DNA from: Methylopila sp. Yamaguchi
Lineage (GTDB): Bacteria; Pseudomonadota; Alphaproteobacteria; Rhizobiales; Methylopilaceae
Length of the DNA: 64,000 bases
Direction: 5' to 3'
Assembly (NCBI RefSeq): GCF_002897035.1
Contig: NZ_BAUX01000008.1
Coordinates: 62,001-126,000 of the forward strand
A program made the position numbers and the translations under genes. Positions within the stretch are counted from its first letter, which is position 1. Every line of letters begins with the position of its first letter. Positions 24,886 through 37,071 of this stretch are shown one piece after another. The notes under the pieces are model-generated. The model worked only from the letters and a program-made list of their open reading frames with translations, ran no database searches and was not told the DNA's origin.

Positions 24886-25506
24886 ATGCTCACCGTCCAC
24901 CACCTCGCCTACTCCCGCTCGACCCGCGTGCTCTGGTTGCTCGAGGAGATCGGCGCGCCTTACAGGCTCGTGCGCTACGAACGAGACGCGGAATTCCGCG
25001 CCCCGCCGGAGTTGAAAGCCGTCCACCCGCTCGGCAAGTCGCCGGTGATCGAGGACGGCGGCCTCGTGATCGGGGAATCGGCGGTCATCCTGAGCCACAT
25101 CGACCGGGTCTACGGCGGCGGGCGCTTCACGCCCTCGGAGGAGGCGGAGCGCCTGCGTCACGAGGAATGGCTGCAGTACGTCGAAAGCACCGCCGCTTTC
25201 CCCATCATGATCTCCGCCGTCGGGGCGCGCGTCGGGATGTCCGATGGGATGGCGGCCTTCGTCGCCTCGCCCCTCGCCCGCGTGCTGGAGCTGATCGCAA
25301 GCGCCGTGGAAGGCGAGGGCTTCATCATGGGCGAGGACCTGAGGCTCGCCGACATCCAGTTCGTCTATGTGCTGGAGATGGCGAGGCACGCCGGCCTTCT
25401 CGCGGACCGGCCGGCGATCTCCGCCTACCTCGACCGCCTCAAGCGGCGTCCCGCGCTCGTGCGGGCTCTGGAGATCGGCGGCCCGATGGCGCCGCCGAAG
25501 AGATGA
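24886..25506 (+). CDS. Glutathione S-transferase family protein
   Basis: 206 residues. N-terminal thioredoxin-like domain with 'AYSRSTRVLWLLEEIGAPYRL' in part (residues 6-26) and the cis-Pro/glutathione-contact motif 'KSPVIEDGGLVIGESAVIL' (residues 46-64), then an all-helical C-terminal domain with the N-capping 'EDLRLADIQFVY' near residue 150. The likely nucleophile is Ser at position 8 in the 'YSRSTR' stretch. Substrate unknown. Single gene between divergent GGCT-like and convergent pccA genes. Confidence 0.93.
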   Translation: MLTVHHLAYSRSTRVLWLLEEIGAPYRLVRYERDAEFRAPPELKAVHPLGKSPVIEDGGLVIGESAVILSHIDRVYGGGRFTPSEEAERLRHEEWLQYVESTAAFPIMISAVGARVGMSDGMAAFVASPLARVLELIASAVEGEGFIMGEDLRLADIQFVYVLEMARHAGLLADRPAISAYLDRLKRRPALVRALEIGGPMAPPKR

Positions 25507-25548
25507 GGGCCGAGCGCTGAGGCGGCCTCGTCCCGCCCCGCGCAGCCC

Positions 25549-27570
<2,022 letters not shown>

Positions 27571-27674
27571 CGAGATGGGGACTCCCGAAGGACCGGCGGG
27601 CGAGAACTCGTCACGTTCTTAGGCGCCGCAGCATCGAGCGTCCACACACACTAAGGGCGAAGGTCCGGCCGCTC

Positions 27675-28934
27675 TCAAGCGGCGCGCGCGGGGGCCAGGC
27701 TCTCGATCTCGTCGCACAGCCGCGCCAGCGCCCCGGGCCCGTCGCAGGCGGCGGCGACCTCCGCGCAGCGGGCGCGCACCCGCTCGGAACGCAGCAACGC
27801 GCCGAGAAGCCGCGCCGCCCGGCGCTCATCGAACCAGCCGGTACGGAACGCCGCTCCGCAGCCAAGCTTCGCCACGCGGATCGCGTGGTCGGCCTGGTCG
27901 AAGGCGAGCGGGGCGACAAGCTGGGGCACGCCCGCCGCGAAAGCCTGCGCCATCGTGCCGACGCCGCCATGGTGGACGATTGCGGCGCAGCGCGGCAGCA
28001 CCTCCGGCAGGGGCGCATAGCGGGCGATATGGACGTCCGCGCGCCTCTCCCCGCCGTCCTCGATCGGCGTCTGCGAGAGCGCGAGGCAACGGCGGCCGAG
28101 GCGCGCGCAGGCGGCGATCGCCACGCGGTAAAGCCGCTCGGTGTCGCGCCGCGTCGAGCCGAAGGTCACGAGCACCGGCGGCTCGCCTTCGGCCAGAAAG
28201 GCCTCCAACGCGGGATCGAGCCCCTGGGCCGCCCCGCCTTCGCGGCCGGCCTCGGGGAAGCCGATCTGCACGGTCTGCGCCGGCCAGTCGGGCTGGGCGG
28301 CGTGGAACCAGGCTGGAAACATGGCCGCGACCCGCGCCGGCGAGTTCCACCAGTAGCGCAGCCGCTGCACCGGCCGCAGGCCGAGCGCCGCGCGAAACGC
28401 GTTGAGGCGCGGCAGCACTACGGGATTGACGAAGTAGGCGTCGGAGCCGAGCTGCAGCTCCCACTTCAGCCCGGCGTTGAGCCAGCGCGGCATGGGGAGG
28501 CCGGGCGTGCGGGGCGCGTCGTGCCGGGTCTGGATCGTCAACGGCGAAAGGTGCACGGAAATGAGCGGATCGCCGAACGCGTCGAAGGCCACCCGGGCTC
28601 CGATGGCGAGGGTCGAGCCGACCACGACGGTCTCGCCAGGCCGGCGGCGTTCGGCGACGAAGCGGTATGTCTCGGGCAGCGACCGCGCGGCCTGCCGGAA
28701 CAGCCGTCGCGCGCCACGCCACGGCGTCCAGAACGTCGGGTGGCCGAAGCGCTTCTCATACTCTTCGGCGCTCATAGCGGGCGCGAAATCGAGGCCCGCC
28801 CGCCCCGCCGCGTCGCCAAACGGCGCCGGCGCGCACAGCGCGACCTCGTGGCCACGGCGGACAAGTTCCGCGCCGGCGGCGATGAAGGGCAGCACGTCGC
28901 CATAGGTGCCGATGGCGACGATCAGAACAAGCAT
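27675..28934 (-). CDS. UGT/MGT-type glycosyltransferase
   Basis: 419 residues with GT-B architecture of family GT1. The N-terminus reads 'LIVAIGTYGDVLPFIAAGAEL' in part (acceptor-side Rossmann fold), and the C-terminal donor site has 'VLVTFGSTRRDTERL' near residue 250 and the sterol/macrolide-type signature 'IVHHGGVGTMAQAFAAGVPQL' (in part) near residue 320, followed by 'FDQADHAIRVAKLG'. These enzymes glycosylate lipids, hopanoids, carotenoids or antibiotics with nucleotide sugars; the acceptor here cannot be read from the sequence. It lies between pccA and the desaturase gene, same strand. Confidence 0.88.
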   Translation of the reverse strand: MLVLIVAIGTYGDVLPFIAAGAELVRRGHEVALCAPAPFGDAAGRAGLDFAPAMSAEEYEKRFGHPTFWTPWRGARRLFRQAARSLPETYRFVAERRRPGETVVVGSTLAIGARVAFDAFGDPLISVHLSPLTIQTRHDAPRTPGLPMPRWLNAGLKWELQLGSDAYFVNPVVLPRLNAFRAALGLRPVQRLRYWWNSPARVAAMFPAWFHAAQPDWPAQTVQIGFPEAGREGGAAQGLDPALEAFLAEGEPPVLVTFGSTRRDTERLYRVAIAACARLGRRCLALSQTPIEDGGERRADVHIARYAPLPEVLPRCAAIVHHGGVGTMAQAFAAGVPQLVAPLAFDQADHAIRVAKLGCGAAFRTGWFDERRAARLLGALLRSERVRARCAEVAAACDGPGALARLCDEIESLAPARAA

Positions 28935-29005
28935 ACGCGTGACGCCCCAGCCGACCCGACGGTCGTGACGGCGTCACACTACCGCAACTGCGAAGGGATG
29001 CGAAA

Positions 29006-29038
29006 GCGGCGCGCGCGGGGAAGCGGCCCGCGCGCCGC
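29006..29038. terminator. GC-rich hairpin after the desaturase gene
   Basis: A 10-bp inverted repeat GCGGCGCGCG/CGCGCGCCGC with a 13-nt loop lies 15 nt past the desaturase stop. It lacks a U-run, so termination may be Rho-assisted or the hairpin may only stabilise the 3' end. Confidence 0.5.
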
Positions 29039-29052
29039 GGAACGTGCGGCGC

Positions 29053-30006
29053 TCAGTCCGCCTTGGCGTTCGGCACGCGCACCACGTTCCACACCAGCCC
29101 GAGCTTCTCGAGACCCGAGATGATGTAACCGTTGACGTCGATCTCGTACCAAGCGAGGCCGGCGTAGGCGTTGCGCGGGTGCTTGTGGTGGTTGTTGTGC
29201 CAGCCGTCGCCGAAGGTCAGCAGCGCCAGGATCCAGTTGTTCTTGGCGTGGCTGTGGTTGTCGAACCGCTCGGAGCCGAAGGTGTGGCCGATCGAGTTCA
29301 CCGCGAGCACGATGTTGAGGAACAGGAAGGTGCGCAGGAATCCGCCCACCAGCATGGAGCCGATCCCGTGCTCGAGCCCGCCGAAGGCGTAGCCGAACAG
29401 GAACGGCGCGCCGGCCATGGAGACGAAGGCCCAGAACCAGCGGGTGCGATGGCACCACATGATCACGGGGTCCTGCTGCAGGTCGCGGGCGAACACGTCG
29501 AGGTCGGTCGTGGTGGAGTCCGCCAGCCAGCCGATGTGGCTGTGGAACAGGCCCTTCAGCGTGCCCTCGTTGTTGCAGAGGCCGTCGACGACGGGGCTGT
29601 GGACGTCCCCGCACTGGTCGGCGTGGGCGTGATGGCGGCGGTGGTCGGCGACCCAGCGCAGCACCGAGCCCTGGCAGCAGAGCTGAGCCAGAATGCCGAT
29701 CGCGTAGCGCATCGGGACCGAGGTCTCGAAGCTGCGGTGGGTGAAGTAGCGATGGTAGCCCATCCCGACGCCGACATTGATGATCACGTAGCCGACGCCG
29801 AGCGAGGTCCACTCGATCCAGGTCATCGGGTGCGTGAACATCCACCACACGCCGAGCATGGCGCCGACGCCCATGCCGCCGATCAGCGTGCCGTACTCCA
29901 AGCGCTTCCAGAGCGCGTCGGGACCCCCGACCTTGATCCCCGCCTTCGGATGGGACAGCGCGCTTTCGCGTGCGCCACCGCCGGACGCTGCGTCCAATGC
30001 GACCAT
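29053..30006 (-). CDS. Acyl-lipid/acyl-CoA delta-9-type fatty acid desaturase
   Basis: 317 residues from the ATG at 30006 (GACGAGGT ribosome binding site). Four to six membrane helices and the three His boxes of membrane di-iron desaturases are present: HRYFTH near residue 82, HRRHH near residue 120 and HNNHH near residue 252. The last box and 'FTFGDGWHNNHHKHP' are typical of delta-9 enzymes that introduce a double bond into saturated acyl chains with O2 and an electron donor. This adjusts membrane fluidity. The AT-rich stretch upstream (30110-30180, repeated GTTAA motifs) looks like its promoter. Confidence 0.93.
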   Translation of the reverse strand: MVALDAASGGGARESALSHPKAGIKVGGPDALWKRLEYGTLIGGMGVGAMLGVWWMFTHPMTWIEWTSLGVGYVIINVGVGMGYHRYFTHRSFETSVPMRYAIGILAQLCCQGSVLRWVADHRRHHAHADQCGDVHSPVVDGLCNNEGTLKGLFHSHIGWLADSTTTDLDVFARDLQQDPVIMWCHRTRWFWAFVSMAGAPFLFGYAFGGLEHGIGSMLVGGFLRTFLFLNIVLAVNSIGHTFGSERFDNHSHAKNNWILALLTFGDGWHNNHHKHPRNAYAGLAWYEIDVNGYIISGLEKLGLVWNVVRVPNAKAD

Positions 30007-30249
30007 GACCGTACCTCGTCTCCACCGCCACACGAGCGAGAGACGGGCCCGCGCGCCCTTCGTAGGGGCGCAAGGCTCGGACGTGACAGGTCCACCCGCT
30101 CGCTCATGACTAATGAGCCGTTAACGCGCGCGCGAATCGAGTCGAAAGTTAACGAAACGTTAAAATTGGCGAGATTGCGTTAACGACGTCCCCCCTCCCC
30201 CGTGTCAAAGCGGGACAAGGAAGCCTGTCGCGGGATCGGGGAAACGCGA

Positions 30250-30283
30250 AAAAGCCCGCAACCGAACCCGGCCGCGGGCTTTT
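30250..30283. terminator. Rho-independent terminator after pccB
   Basis: Inverted repeat AAAAGCCCGC/GCGGGCTTTT around a 14-nt loop, 27 nt beyond the pccB stop codon on the minus strand; the minus-strand transcript ends in a U-run. It separates pccB from the desaturase gene. Confidence 0.88.
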
Positions 30284-30310
30284 GACGTCATCGAGCCGCT
30301 TGAACTGCGC

Positions 30311-31837
<1,527 letters not shown>

Positions 31838-31936
31838 GTCCGCCCGAGGCTCCGCCGTCTTGAGGATCGTCAGGACGGCGTACCCCGCGGCCTGTTGCGC
31901 CGCAACGTCGACAATGGATCGAGGCGTCGCGGGCCT

Positions 31937-32584
31937 TCAGCGGGCGGCGACGGGCTCCGCCATCGCCGTCTTGGGCTCCTTGGGCTTGGCGGGAGCCGCC
32001 TTCGGCGCAGCCTTCGGAGCATCGGGAGCCGCCGCGGGAGCGACGGCCGGAGAGGTCTCGAGCGGCTCGGCGTAGGGCTGCGCGAACACCTGCTTCGAGA
32101 CGTCGGTGCCGTAGACCCGCTCGAGCACGTTGCGCGCGAGGCCGTTGGCGAGGGCGCGATCAACCTCGGCCTTGTTCTGGGTGGCCGCCATCGCCGCGCC
32201 GATCACGCCGTTGATGGCCGCGTTGTCCATCGCCGTGACGTCGAACTCGCCGTGCGACTTGCCGCTCTGCGCATCACGAACGTTGACGTGCGCGGCGATA
32301 TGATTGGCGTCGCCGATCAACAGCGACAGCGCCGGATCCTTGTAGTGCAGACTGGTCACGGCGACCTGGATGTCCTTCGGCGCGCCCGTGCGGCCGAAGC
32401 GACCCGCTTGCCCGCGCATGCGCTGGCGCACCACCTCCGCGAGCGTCGTCGAGTTGACCGTCGGACGAACCGTGACGTCGACCTTGTCGACATAGGATGC
32501 GCGCTCGACGAGCGGCGGATGGTTCACGCACGCGGCGAGACCGCTCGCGAGGACGACGGCGGCGAGAGGCGGCATGAATCGCAT
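31937..32584 (-). CDS. Hypothetical lipoprotein with Ala/Pro/Lys-rich tail
   Basis: 215 residues. The first 19 residues form a lipoprotein signal with lipobox LAAC. The middle (20-165) is a mixed domain with no recognised family; it includes 'VDVTVRPTVNSTTLAEVVRQ' in part and 'LLIGDANHIAAHVNVRD', the pattern of small envelope proteins that bind ligand in a beta-sheet. The last 40 residues are a low-complexity linker (PAAAPDAPKAAPKAAPAKPKEP) ending 'TAMAEPVAAR'. Probably anchored to the inner or outer membrane, facing the periplasm. It is the first gene of the strand going into pccB. Confidence 0.75.
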   Translation of the reverse strand: MRFMPPLAAVVLASGLAACVNHPPLVERASYVDKVDVTVRPTVNSTTLAEVVRQRMRGQAGRFGRTGAPKDIQVAVTSLHYKDPALSLLIGDANHIAAHVNVRDAQSGKSHGEFDVTAMDNAAINGVIGAAMAATQNKAEVDRALANGLARNVLERVYGTDVSKQVFAQPYAEPLETSPAVAPAAAPDAPKAAPKAAPAKPKEPKTAMAEPVAAR

Positions 32585-32764
32585 CGTGAGTCTCCGGGAC
32601 CAAGTCCCCGCTTATTGCGGACTCTGGCCCCGAAAGGACTACGTGGAACTGCTTAGACCCCAACGTGAGGTAAAGATTGTGGCCAAATGGTCACTTTTTT
32701 ATGGCGCGTAAGATAACCAGACGCGTCATGGAGAGCTTGGCTTGGAACCCCGCGCTAGGGCTCT

Positions 32765-32802
32765 CTGAAGTAAAGCGCGAAGGCATTGCGCTTTTACTTC
32801 AG
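32765..32802. terminator. Hairpin downstream of the formate dehydrogenase operon
   Basis: CTGAAGTAAAGCGC (32765-32778) pairs with GCGCTTTTACTTCAG (32788-32802), one bulged base, across a 9-nt loop. It begins 66 nt after fdsD and ends the 285-bp gap between the operon and the lipoprotein gene, but has no U-run on the minus strand. Confidence 0.55.
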
Positions 32803-32868
32803 ACGCGCCGCGCGCCCGGAGCCCGCATTACGTGCGGGACACGGGGCGGGGCTTCGGGACTTTCAGGA

Positions 32869-33243
32869 TCAGCCGCGGCCGTTCTCGGTCACCTCGAGCG
32901 GCGCCTCGCCCGTGCGAGGTTCGGGCGTCGGGACGCGTTCGGCCTCGCCGCGGGTGGCCTGCTTCCCGTCATGGGCCGCCTTCAGCACCTTGAGCGCCTC
33001 GAGCGGCGCCGGCTCGAGCCCCGCCCCGCCCTTGGCCACGTGCTCGAAGATCTCCGCCTTCATCCGCGGGTCCCAGAAATGCTGGATGTGGTCGACCAGG
33101 CCCGGCACGCGCTTGGCTTCGGGCTGGCTGTTGAAGAACCAGCCGATCTGGTTCGCCATGTAGATCAGGCGGTCGAGCGTGGTCTTGTGCTCGCGGCCCT
33201 CGATCTCGGGGACGCCCGGGCGGGCTTGGTGGGCGTGGGCCAT
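32869..33243 (-). CDS. fdsD: Formate dehydrogenase delta subunit
   Basis: 124 residues; FdsD is the small subunit of the soluble NAD-dependent formate dehydrogenase and helps insert the molybdenum cofactor in FdsA. The recognisable core is 'LIYMANQIGWFFNSQPEAK' (residues 26-44) and 'VDHIQHFWDPRMKAEIFEHV' split around residues 50-69. The N-terminal 20 and C-terminal 25 residues are variable and charged. It begins 10 nt after fdhD, last gene of the operon. Confidence 0.93.
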   Translation of the reverse strand: MAHAHQARPGVPEIEGREHKTTLDRLIYMANQIGWFFNSQPEAKRVPGLVDHIQHFWDPRMKAEIFEHVAKGGAGLEPAPLEALKVLKAAHDGKQATRGEAERVPTPEPRTGEAPLEVTENGRG

Positions 33244-33253
33244 GGCGGTTTCC

Positions 33254-34096
33254 TCAGCTCAGGCGGACGGCGCTCTCCGGCGCCCTGTCCGCGACGATGC
33301 GATGGGGGTGGGTAAAGACTTCGAAACCGTCGCCGCGGGCGATGGCGGCCAGCGTGATCCCGGCCTCCTCCGCCATGGCGACGCCGAGCGCCGTCGGGGC
33401 GGAGACCGCCACCACGAGACCGACGCCGATTACGGAAGCCTTTTGGATCATCTCGACCGAGACGCGGCTGGTCAGCGCGACGAAACCGGTCGCGGCGTTT
33501 TCGCCGGAGCGGGCGAGATGGCCGGCGAGCTTGTCCAGCGCGTTGTGGCGGCCGACGTCCTCGCGCGCGGCGACGAGCCCCTGCCCCGGACGGTAGAAGC
33601 CGGCGCCATGCACGGCGCGCGTGGCGAAGTTCAGCGCCTGCGCCCGCGACAGCGCCTCGAGCGCTTCATGCACGTCCGTCGCCGTGAAGACCGCGTCGGC
33701 GGTCACCCGGCGGGCGGGCTTCACCGCCTGCTCCAGGCTGTCGATGCCGCAAAGGCCGCAGCCCGTCGGGCCGGCGAGGCTGCGACGGCGGGCGCTGAGC
33801 GAGCGGCCAAGGTCCTTCGCGAGCCACATCCGGGCTTCCAGCCCGACGCCCTGGTCCACGATCTCGAGGCTCTCGATCTCGGAGGCGTCGCCGACGATGC
33901 CCTCGGTCAGGCTGAAGCCGACGGCGAAGTCCTCGACGTCGGCCGGCGACGCCATCATGACCGCCTGCGTGCCGCCGTCGTAGACCAGCGCGATCGGCGT
34001 CTCCGCCGGCGTCGCTCGCTCCGAGGTCTCGCGCAGGGTCCCGTCGCGCCAGACGGCGCGGGAGATGCGAACGATGGGGGGCGGAGGGGTGGTCAT
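33254..34096 (-). CDS. fdhD: Formate dehydrogenase accessory sulfurtransferase
   Basis: 280 residues from the ATG at 34096; an earlier in-frame ATG (34111) lies inside a palindromic repeat and is less likely. FdhD passes sulfur from IscS to the molybdenum cofactor, needed for FdsA activity. The conserved Cys pair is seen in 'GPTGCGLCGIDSLEQA' near residue 120, with 'FYRPGQGLVAAREDVGRHNALDKL' (in part) near residue 175 and 'VALTSRVSVEMIQKA' near residue 215. The N-terminal 'RISRAVWRDG' is typical. Located between fdsA and fdsD on the minus strand. Confidence 0.95.
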   Translation of the reverse strand: MTTPPPPIVRISRAVWRDGTLRETSERATPAETPIALVYDGGTQAVMMASPADVEDFAVGFSLTEGIVGDASEIESLEIVDQGVGLEARMWLAKDLGRSLSARRRSLAGPTGCGLCGIDSLEQAVKPARRVTADAVFTATDVHEALEALSRAQALNFATRAVHGAGFYRPGQGLVAAREDVGRHNALDKLAGHLARSGENAATGFVALTSRVSVEMIQKASVIGVGLVVAVSAPTALGVAMAEEAGITLAAIARGDGFEVFTHPHRIVADRAPESAVRLS

Positions 34097-34105
34097 GTGG
34101 TCTCG

Positions 34106-34214
34106 CGTCATCCCGGCCGGAGCGAAGCGCAGAGCCGGGATCGTCCGCAGATAAGCGCGCTTCGTCCGGAAGACGATCCCGGATCGACGCCTTCCGGCGT
34201 CGTCCGGGATGACG
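34106..34214. repeat. Nested palindromic element between fdsA and fdhD
   Basis: Outer arms CGTCATCCCGG (34106-34116) and CCGGGATGACG (34204-34214) enclose inner arms CCGGGATCGTC (34135-34145) and GACGATCCCGG (34172-34182), all perfect. This is a REP-like dispersed element of the GTCATCCCGG type. Being transcribed within the operon it should form a strong RNA structure and could lower expression or set the 3' end of the fdsA message. Confidence 0.85.
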
Positions 34215-34220
34215 AACAGC

Positions 34221-37061
34221 CTACTCCGCCGCGACCGGCAGAATTCGGCGGCTGAGGTCGGAGTGCTCTTCGTAGCCCTCCTGCCAGGCGCTCGGGCCGT
34301 TGGAGGGCGACACCTGCACCGCCGTCACCTTGTACTCGGGACAGTTGGTCGCCCAGTCCGAGAAGTCGGTGGTGATGACGTTGGCCTGCGTGTTCGGGTG
34401 GTGGAACGTGGTGTAGACCACGCCCGGCGCCACACGGTCGGTGATCAGAGCCCGGAGGCTCGTCTCGCCGGCGCGGCTGCGGAGAGACACCCAGTCGCCG
34501 TCGCGCACGCCGCGGTCCTCGGCGTCCACCGGGTGGATCTCCAGCCGGTCCTCCTCGTGCCAGCGCGAGTTCTCCGTGCGGCGGGTCTGCGCGCCGACGT
34601 TGTACTGGCTGAGGATGCGGCCGGTGGTGAGCAGCAGCGGGAACCGCGGCCCCACCTTCTCGTCGGTGCCGACGTATTCGGTGATGACGAAGTTGCCCTT
34701 GCCGCGCACGAAGCCGCCGATGTGCATGATCGGCGTGCCGTCCGGCGCCTCTTCGTTGCACGGCCACTGGATCGAGCCCTTGTCCTCGAGCGCCGCGAAG
34801 GAGACGCCCGCGAAGCTCGGGGTGGAGGCCGCGATCTCGTCCATGATCTCGGACGGGTGGCTGTAGTCCATCTCGTAGCCCATCGCCTTGGCGATGAGCA
34901 GCGTCACCTCCCAGTCGGCGTAGACCGCCTTCGGCGCCATCACTTTGCGCACGCGCTGGATGCGGCGTTCGGCGTTGGTGAAGGTGCCGTCCTTCTCGAG
35001 GAACGACGAGCCCGGCAGGAAGATGTGGGCGTAGTTCGCGGTCTCGTTCAGGAACAGGTCCTGCACCACCACGCACTCCATGGCCGCGAGGCCGGAGGTG
35101 ACGTGATAGGTGTCCGGGTCGGACTGGGCGATGTCCTCGCCCTGCACGTAGAGGCCCTTGAACGTCCCGTCGACGGCCGCGTCCAGCATGTTCGGGATGC
35201 GCAGGCCGGGTTCCGGGTCCAGCGGCACGCCCCACAGGGTCTCGAACATCTCGCGCACGCCGTCCTCGGAGACGTGGCGATAGCCCGGGTACTCGTGCGG
35301 GAACGAGCCCATGTCGCAGGAGCCCTGCACGTTGTTCTGGCCACGCAGCGGGTTCACGCCGACGCCGCGCCGACCGATGTTGCCGGTGGCCATCGCGAGG
35401 TTCGCGATCGCCATGACGGTGGTCGAGCCCTGGCTGTGCTCGGTGACGCCGAGGCCGTAGTAGATCGCCGCGTCGCCGCCGGTGGCGTAAAGCCGGGCCG
35501 CGCCGCGCACCAGGTTCGCCGGCACGCCGGTGATGCTCTCGGTGGCCTCGGGCGAATGCCGCTCCTCGGACACGAAAGCCGCCCAGTCCTGGAAGGTCTC
35601 CAGATCGCCGCGCTCGCGCACGAAGGCCTCGTCGATCAGGCCTTCGGTGACGATGACGTGGGCCATCGCCGTGACCAGCGCGACGTTGGTGCCGGGCTTC
35701 AGCGGCAGGTGGTAGTCCGCGCGGATGTGCGGGCTCTTCACGAGGTCGATGCGGCGGGGGTCCGCCACGATCAACCGGGCGCCCTCGCGCAGCCGCTTCT
35801 TCATGCGGCTCGCGAACACCGGATGGCCGTCGGTCGGGTTGGCGCCGATGACGAAGATCACGTCCGACTCTTCGACCGAGTCGAAGTCCTGGGTGCCGGC
35901 CGAGGTGCCGTAGGTGGTCTTCAGGCCGTAGCCGGTCGGCGAGTGGCAGACGCGGGCGCAGGTGTCGACGTTGTTGTTGCCGAAGCCGGCGCGCACCAGC
36001 TTCTGGACGAGGTAGGTCTCCTCGTTGGTGCAGCGCGAGGAGGTGATGCCGCCGATCGACGAACGGCCGTATTTGCCCTGGATGCGCTTGAACTCGGAGG
36101 CGGTGTATTCGATCGCCTCCTCCCACGACACCTCACGCCACGGATCGGTGATCTTGGCGCGGATCATCGGCTTGAGGATGCGCTCCTTGTGGCTGGCGTA
36201 ACCATAGGCGAAGCGGCCCTTGACGCAGGAATGGCCGTGGTTCGCCTTGCCGTCCTTCCACGGCACCATGCGGACGAGCTCGTCGCCGCGCATTTCGGCC
36301 TTGAAGGTGCAGCCGACGCCGCAATAGGCGCAGGTCGTGACGACGGAGTGCTCCGGCGTGCCGATCGCGATGACCGACTTCTCCTGCAGGGTCGCGGTCG
36401 GACAGGCCTGCACGCAGGCGCCGCAGGACACGCATTCAGACTGCAGGAACGGCTCGTTCATGCCGGCGGACACGCGGCTCTCGAAGCCGCGGCCCGAGAT
36501 CGTCAGCGCGAAGGTGCCCTGCACCTCCTCGCAGGCGCGGACGCAGCGCGAGCAGACGATGCACTTTGACGGGTCGTAGGTGAAGTACGGGTTCGACTCG
36601 TCCTTCTTGGAGACGAGGTGGTTCTCGCCCTCATAGCCGTAACGGACTTCGCGCAGGCCGACGACGCCCGCCTGCTCCTGCAGCTCGCAGTCGCCGTTCG
36701 CGGCGCAGGTAAGGCAATCGAGCGGGTGATCGGAGATGTAGAGCTCCATCACGCCCTTGCGGAGCTGCTTCAGCCGCGGGGTCTGAGTCTTCACCACGAG
36801 GCCGTCCATGGCCGGGGTGGTGCAGGAGGCCGGCGTGCCGGCGCGGCCCTCGATCTCGATGAGGCAAAGACGGCAGGAGCCGTAGGCCTCGACGCTGTCG
36901 GTGGCGCAGAGCTTCGGAATGGCGTTTCCGGCCTCCATCGCGGCGCGCATGATCGACGTGCCTTCGGGCACCGTGATCTTTTCGCCGTCGATGGTGAGCG
37001 TCACCATCTTCTCGGACTTGGAGAGCGGGGTGCCGTAGTCGGTCTCATGGACGAGGGACAT
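34221..37061 (-). CDS. fdsA: NAD-dependent formate dehydrogenase alpha subunit (molybdenum)
   Basis: 946 residues. Order: [2Fe-2S] ferredoxin domain (1-95, Cys in 'GSCRLCLIEIEG' and 'SCTTPAMDG'), the NuoG-like His/Cys cluster 'DHPLDCLTCAANGDCELQ' (about 114-131), two [4Fe-4S] sites ('CIVCSRCVRACEE', 'CVSCGACVQACP', about 170-225), then the bis-MGD domain starting 'TTCAYCGVGCTFKAEM'. The active-site Cys is in 'CARVCHSPTGYGLKTTYG' near residue 383 and the cofactor cap near residue 790. It oxidises formate to CO2, passing electrons to NAD+ via FdsB. Catalytic core of the FdsGBAD complex, cytosolic. Confidence 0.97.
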   Translation of the reverse strand: MSLVHETDYGTPLSKSEKMVTLTIDGEKITVPEGTSIMRAAMEAGNAIPKLCATDSVEAYGSCRLCLIEIEGRAGTPASCTTPAMDGLVVKTQTPRLKQLRKGVMELYISDHPLDCLTCAANGDCELQEQAGVVGLREVRYGYEGENHLVSKKDESNPYFTYDPSKCIVCSRCVRACEEVQGTFALTISGRGFESRVSAGMNEPFLQSECVSCGACVQACPTATLQEKSVIAIGTPEHSVVTTCAYCGVGCTFKAEMRGDELVRMVPWKDGKANHGHSCVKGRFAYGYASHKERILKPMIRAKITDPWREVSWEEAIEYTASEFKRIQGKYGRSSIGGITSSRCTNEETYLVQKLVRAGFGNNNVDTCARVCHSPTGYGLKTTYGTSAGTQDFDSVEESDVIFVIGANPTDGHPVFASRMKKRLREGARLIVADPRRIDLVKSPHIRADYHLPLKPGTNVALVTAMAHVIVTEGLIDEAFVRERGDLETFQDWAAFVSEERHSPEATESITGVPANLVRGAARLYATGGDAAIYYGLGVTEHSQGSTTVMAIANLAMATGNIGRRGVGVNPLRGQNNVQGSCDMGSFPHEYPGYRHVSEDGVREMFETLWGVPLDPEPGLRIPNMLDAAVDGTFKGLYVQGEDIAQSDPDTYHVTSGLAAMECVVVQDLFLNETANYAHIFLPGSSFLEKDGTFTNAERRIQRVRKVMAPKAVYADWEVTLLIAKAMGYEMDYSHPSEIMDEIAASTPSFAGVSFAALEDKGSIQWPCNEEAPDGTPIMHIGGFVRGKGNFVITEYVGTDEKVGPRFPLLLTTGRILSQYNVGAQTRRTENSRWHEEDRLEIHPVDAEDRGVRDGDWVSLRSRAGETSLRALITDRVAPGVVYTTFHHPNTQANVITTDFSDWATNCPEYKVTAVQVSPSNGPSAWQEGYEEHSDLSRRILPVAAE

Positions 37062-37071
37062 CAGTTCCTCC

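Noticed and set aside
34097-34111. ATG at 34111 as the fdhD start
   Set aside because: It falls within the palindromic repeat, and the next ATG at 34096 gives a normal FdhD N-terminus.
34209-36569. 786-codon plus-strand frame antisense to fdsA
   Set aside because: Amino-acid content is skewed to Arg, Ala, Asp and His and matches nothing; the opposite strand has all FdsA cofactor motifs.
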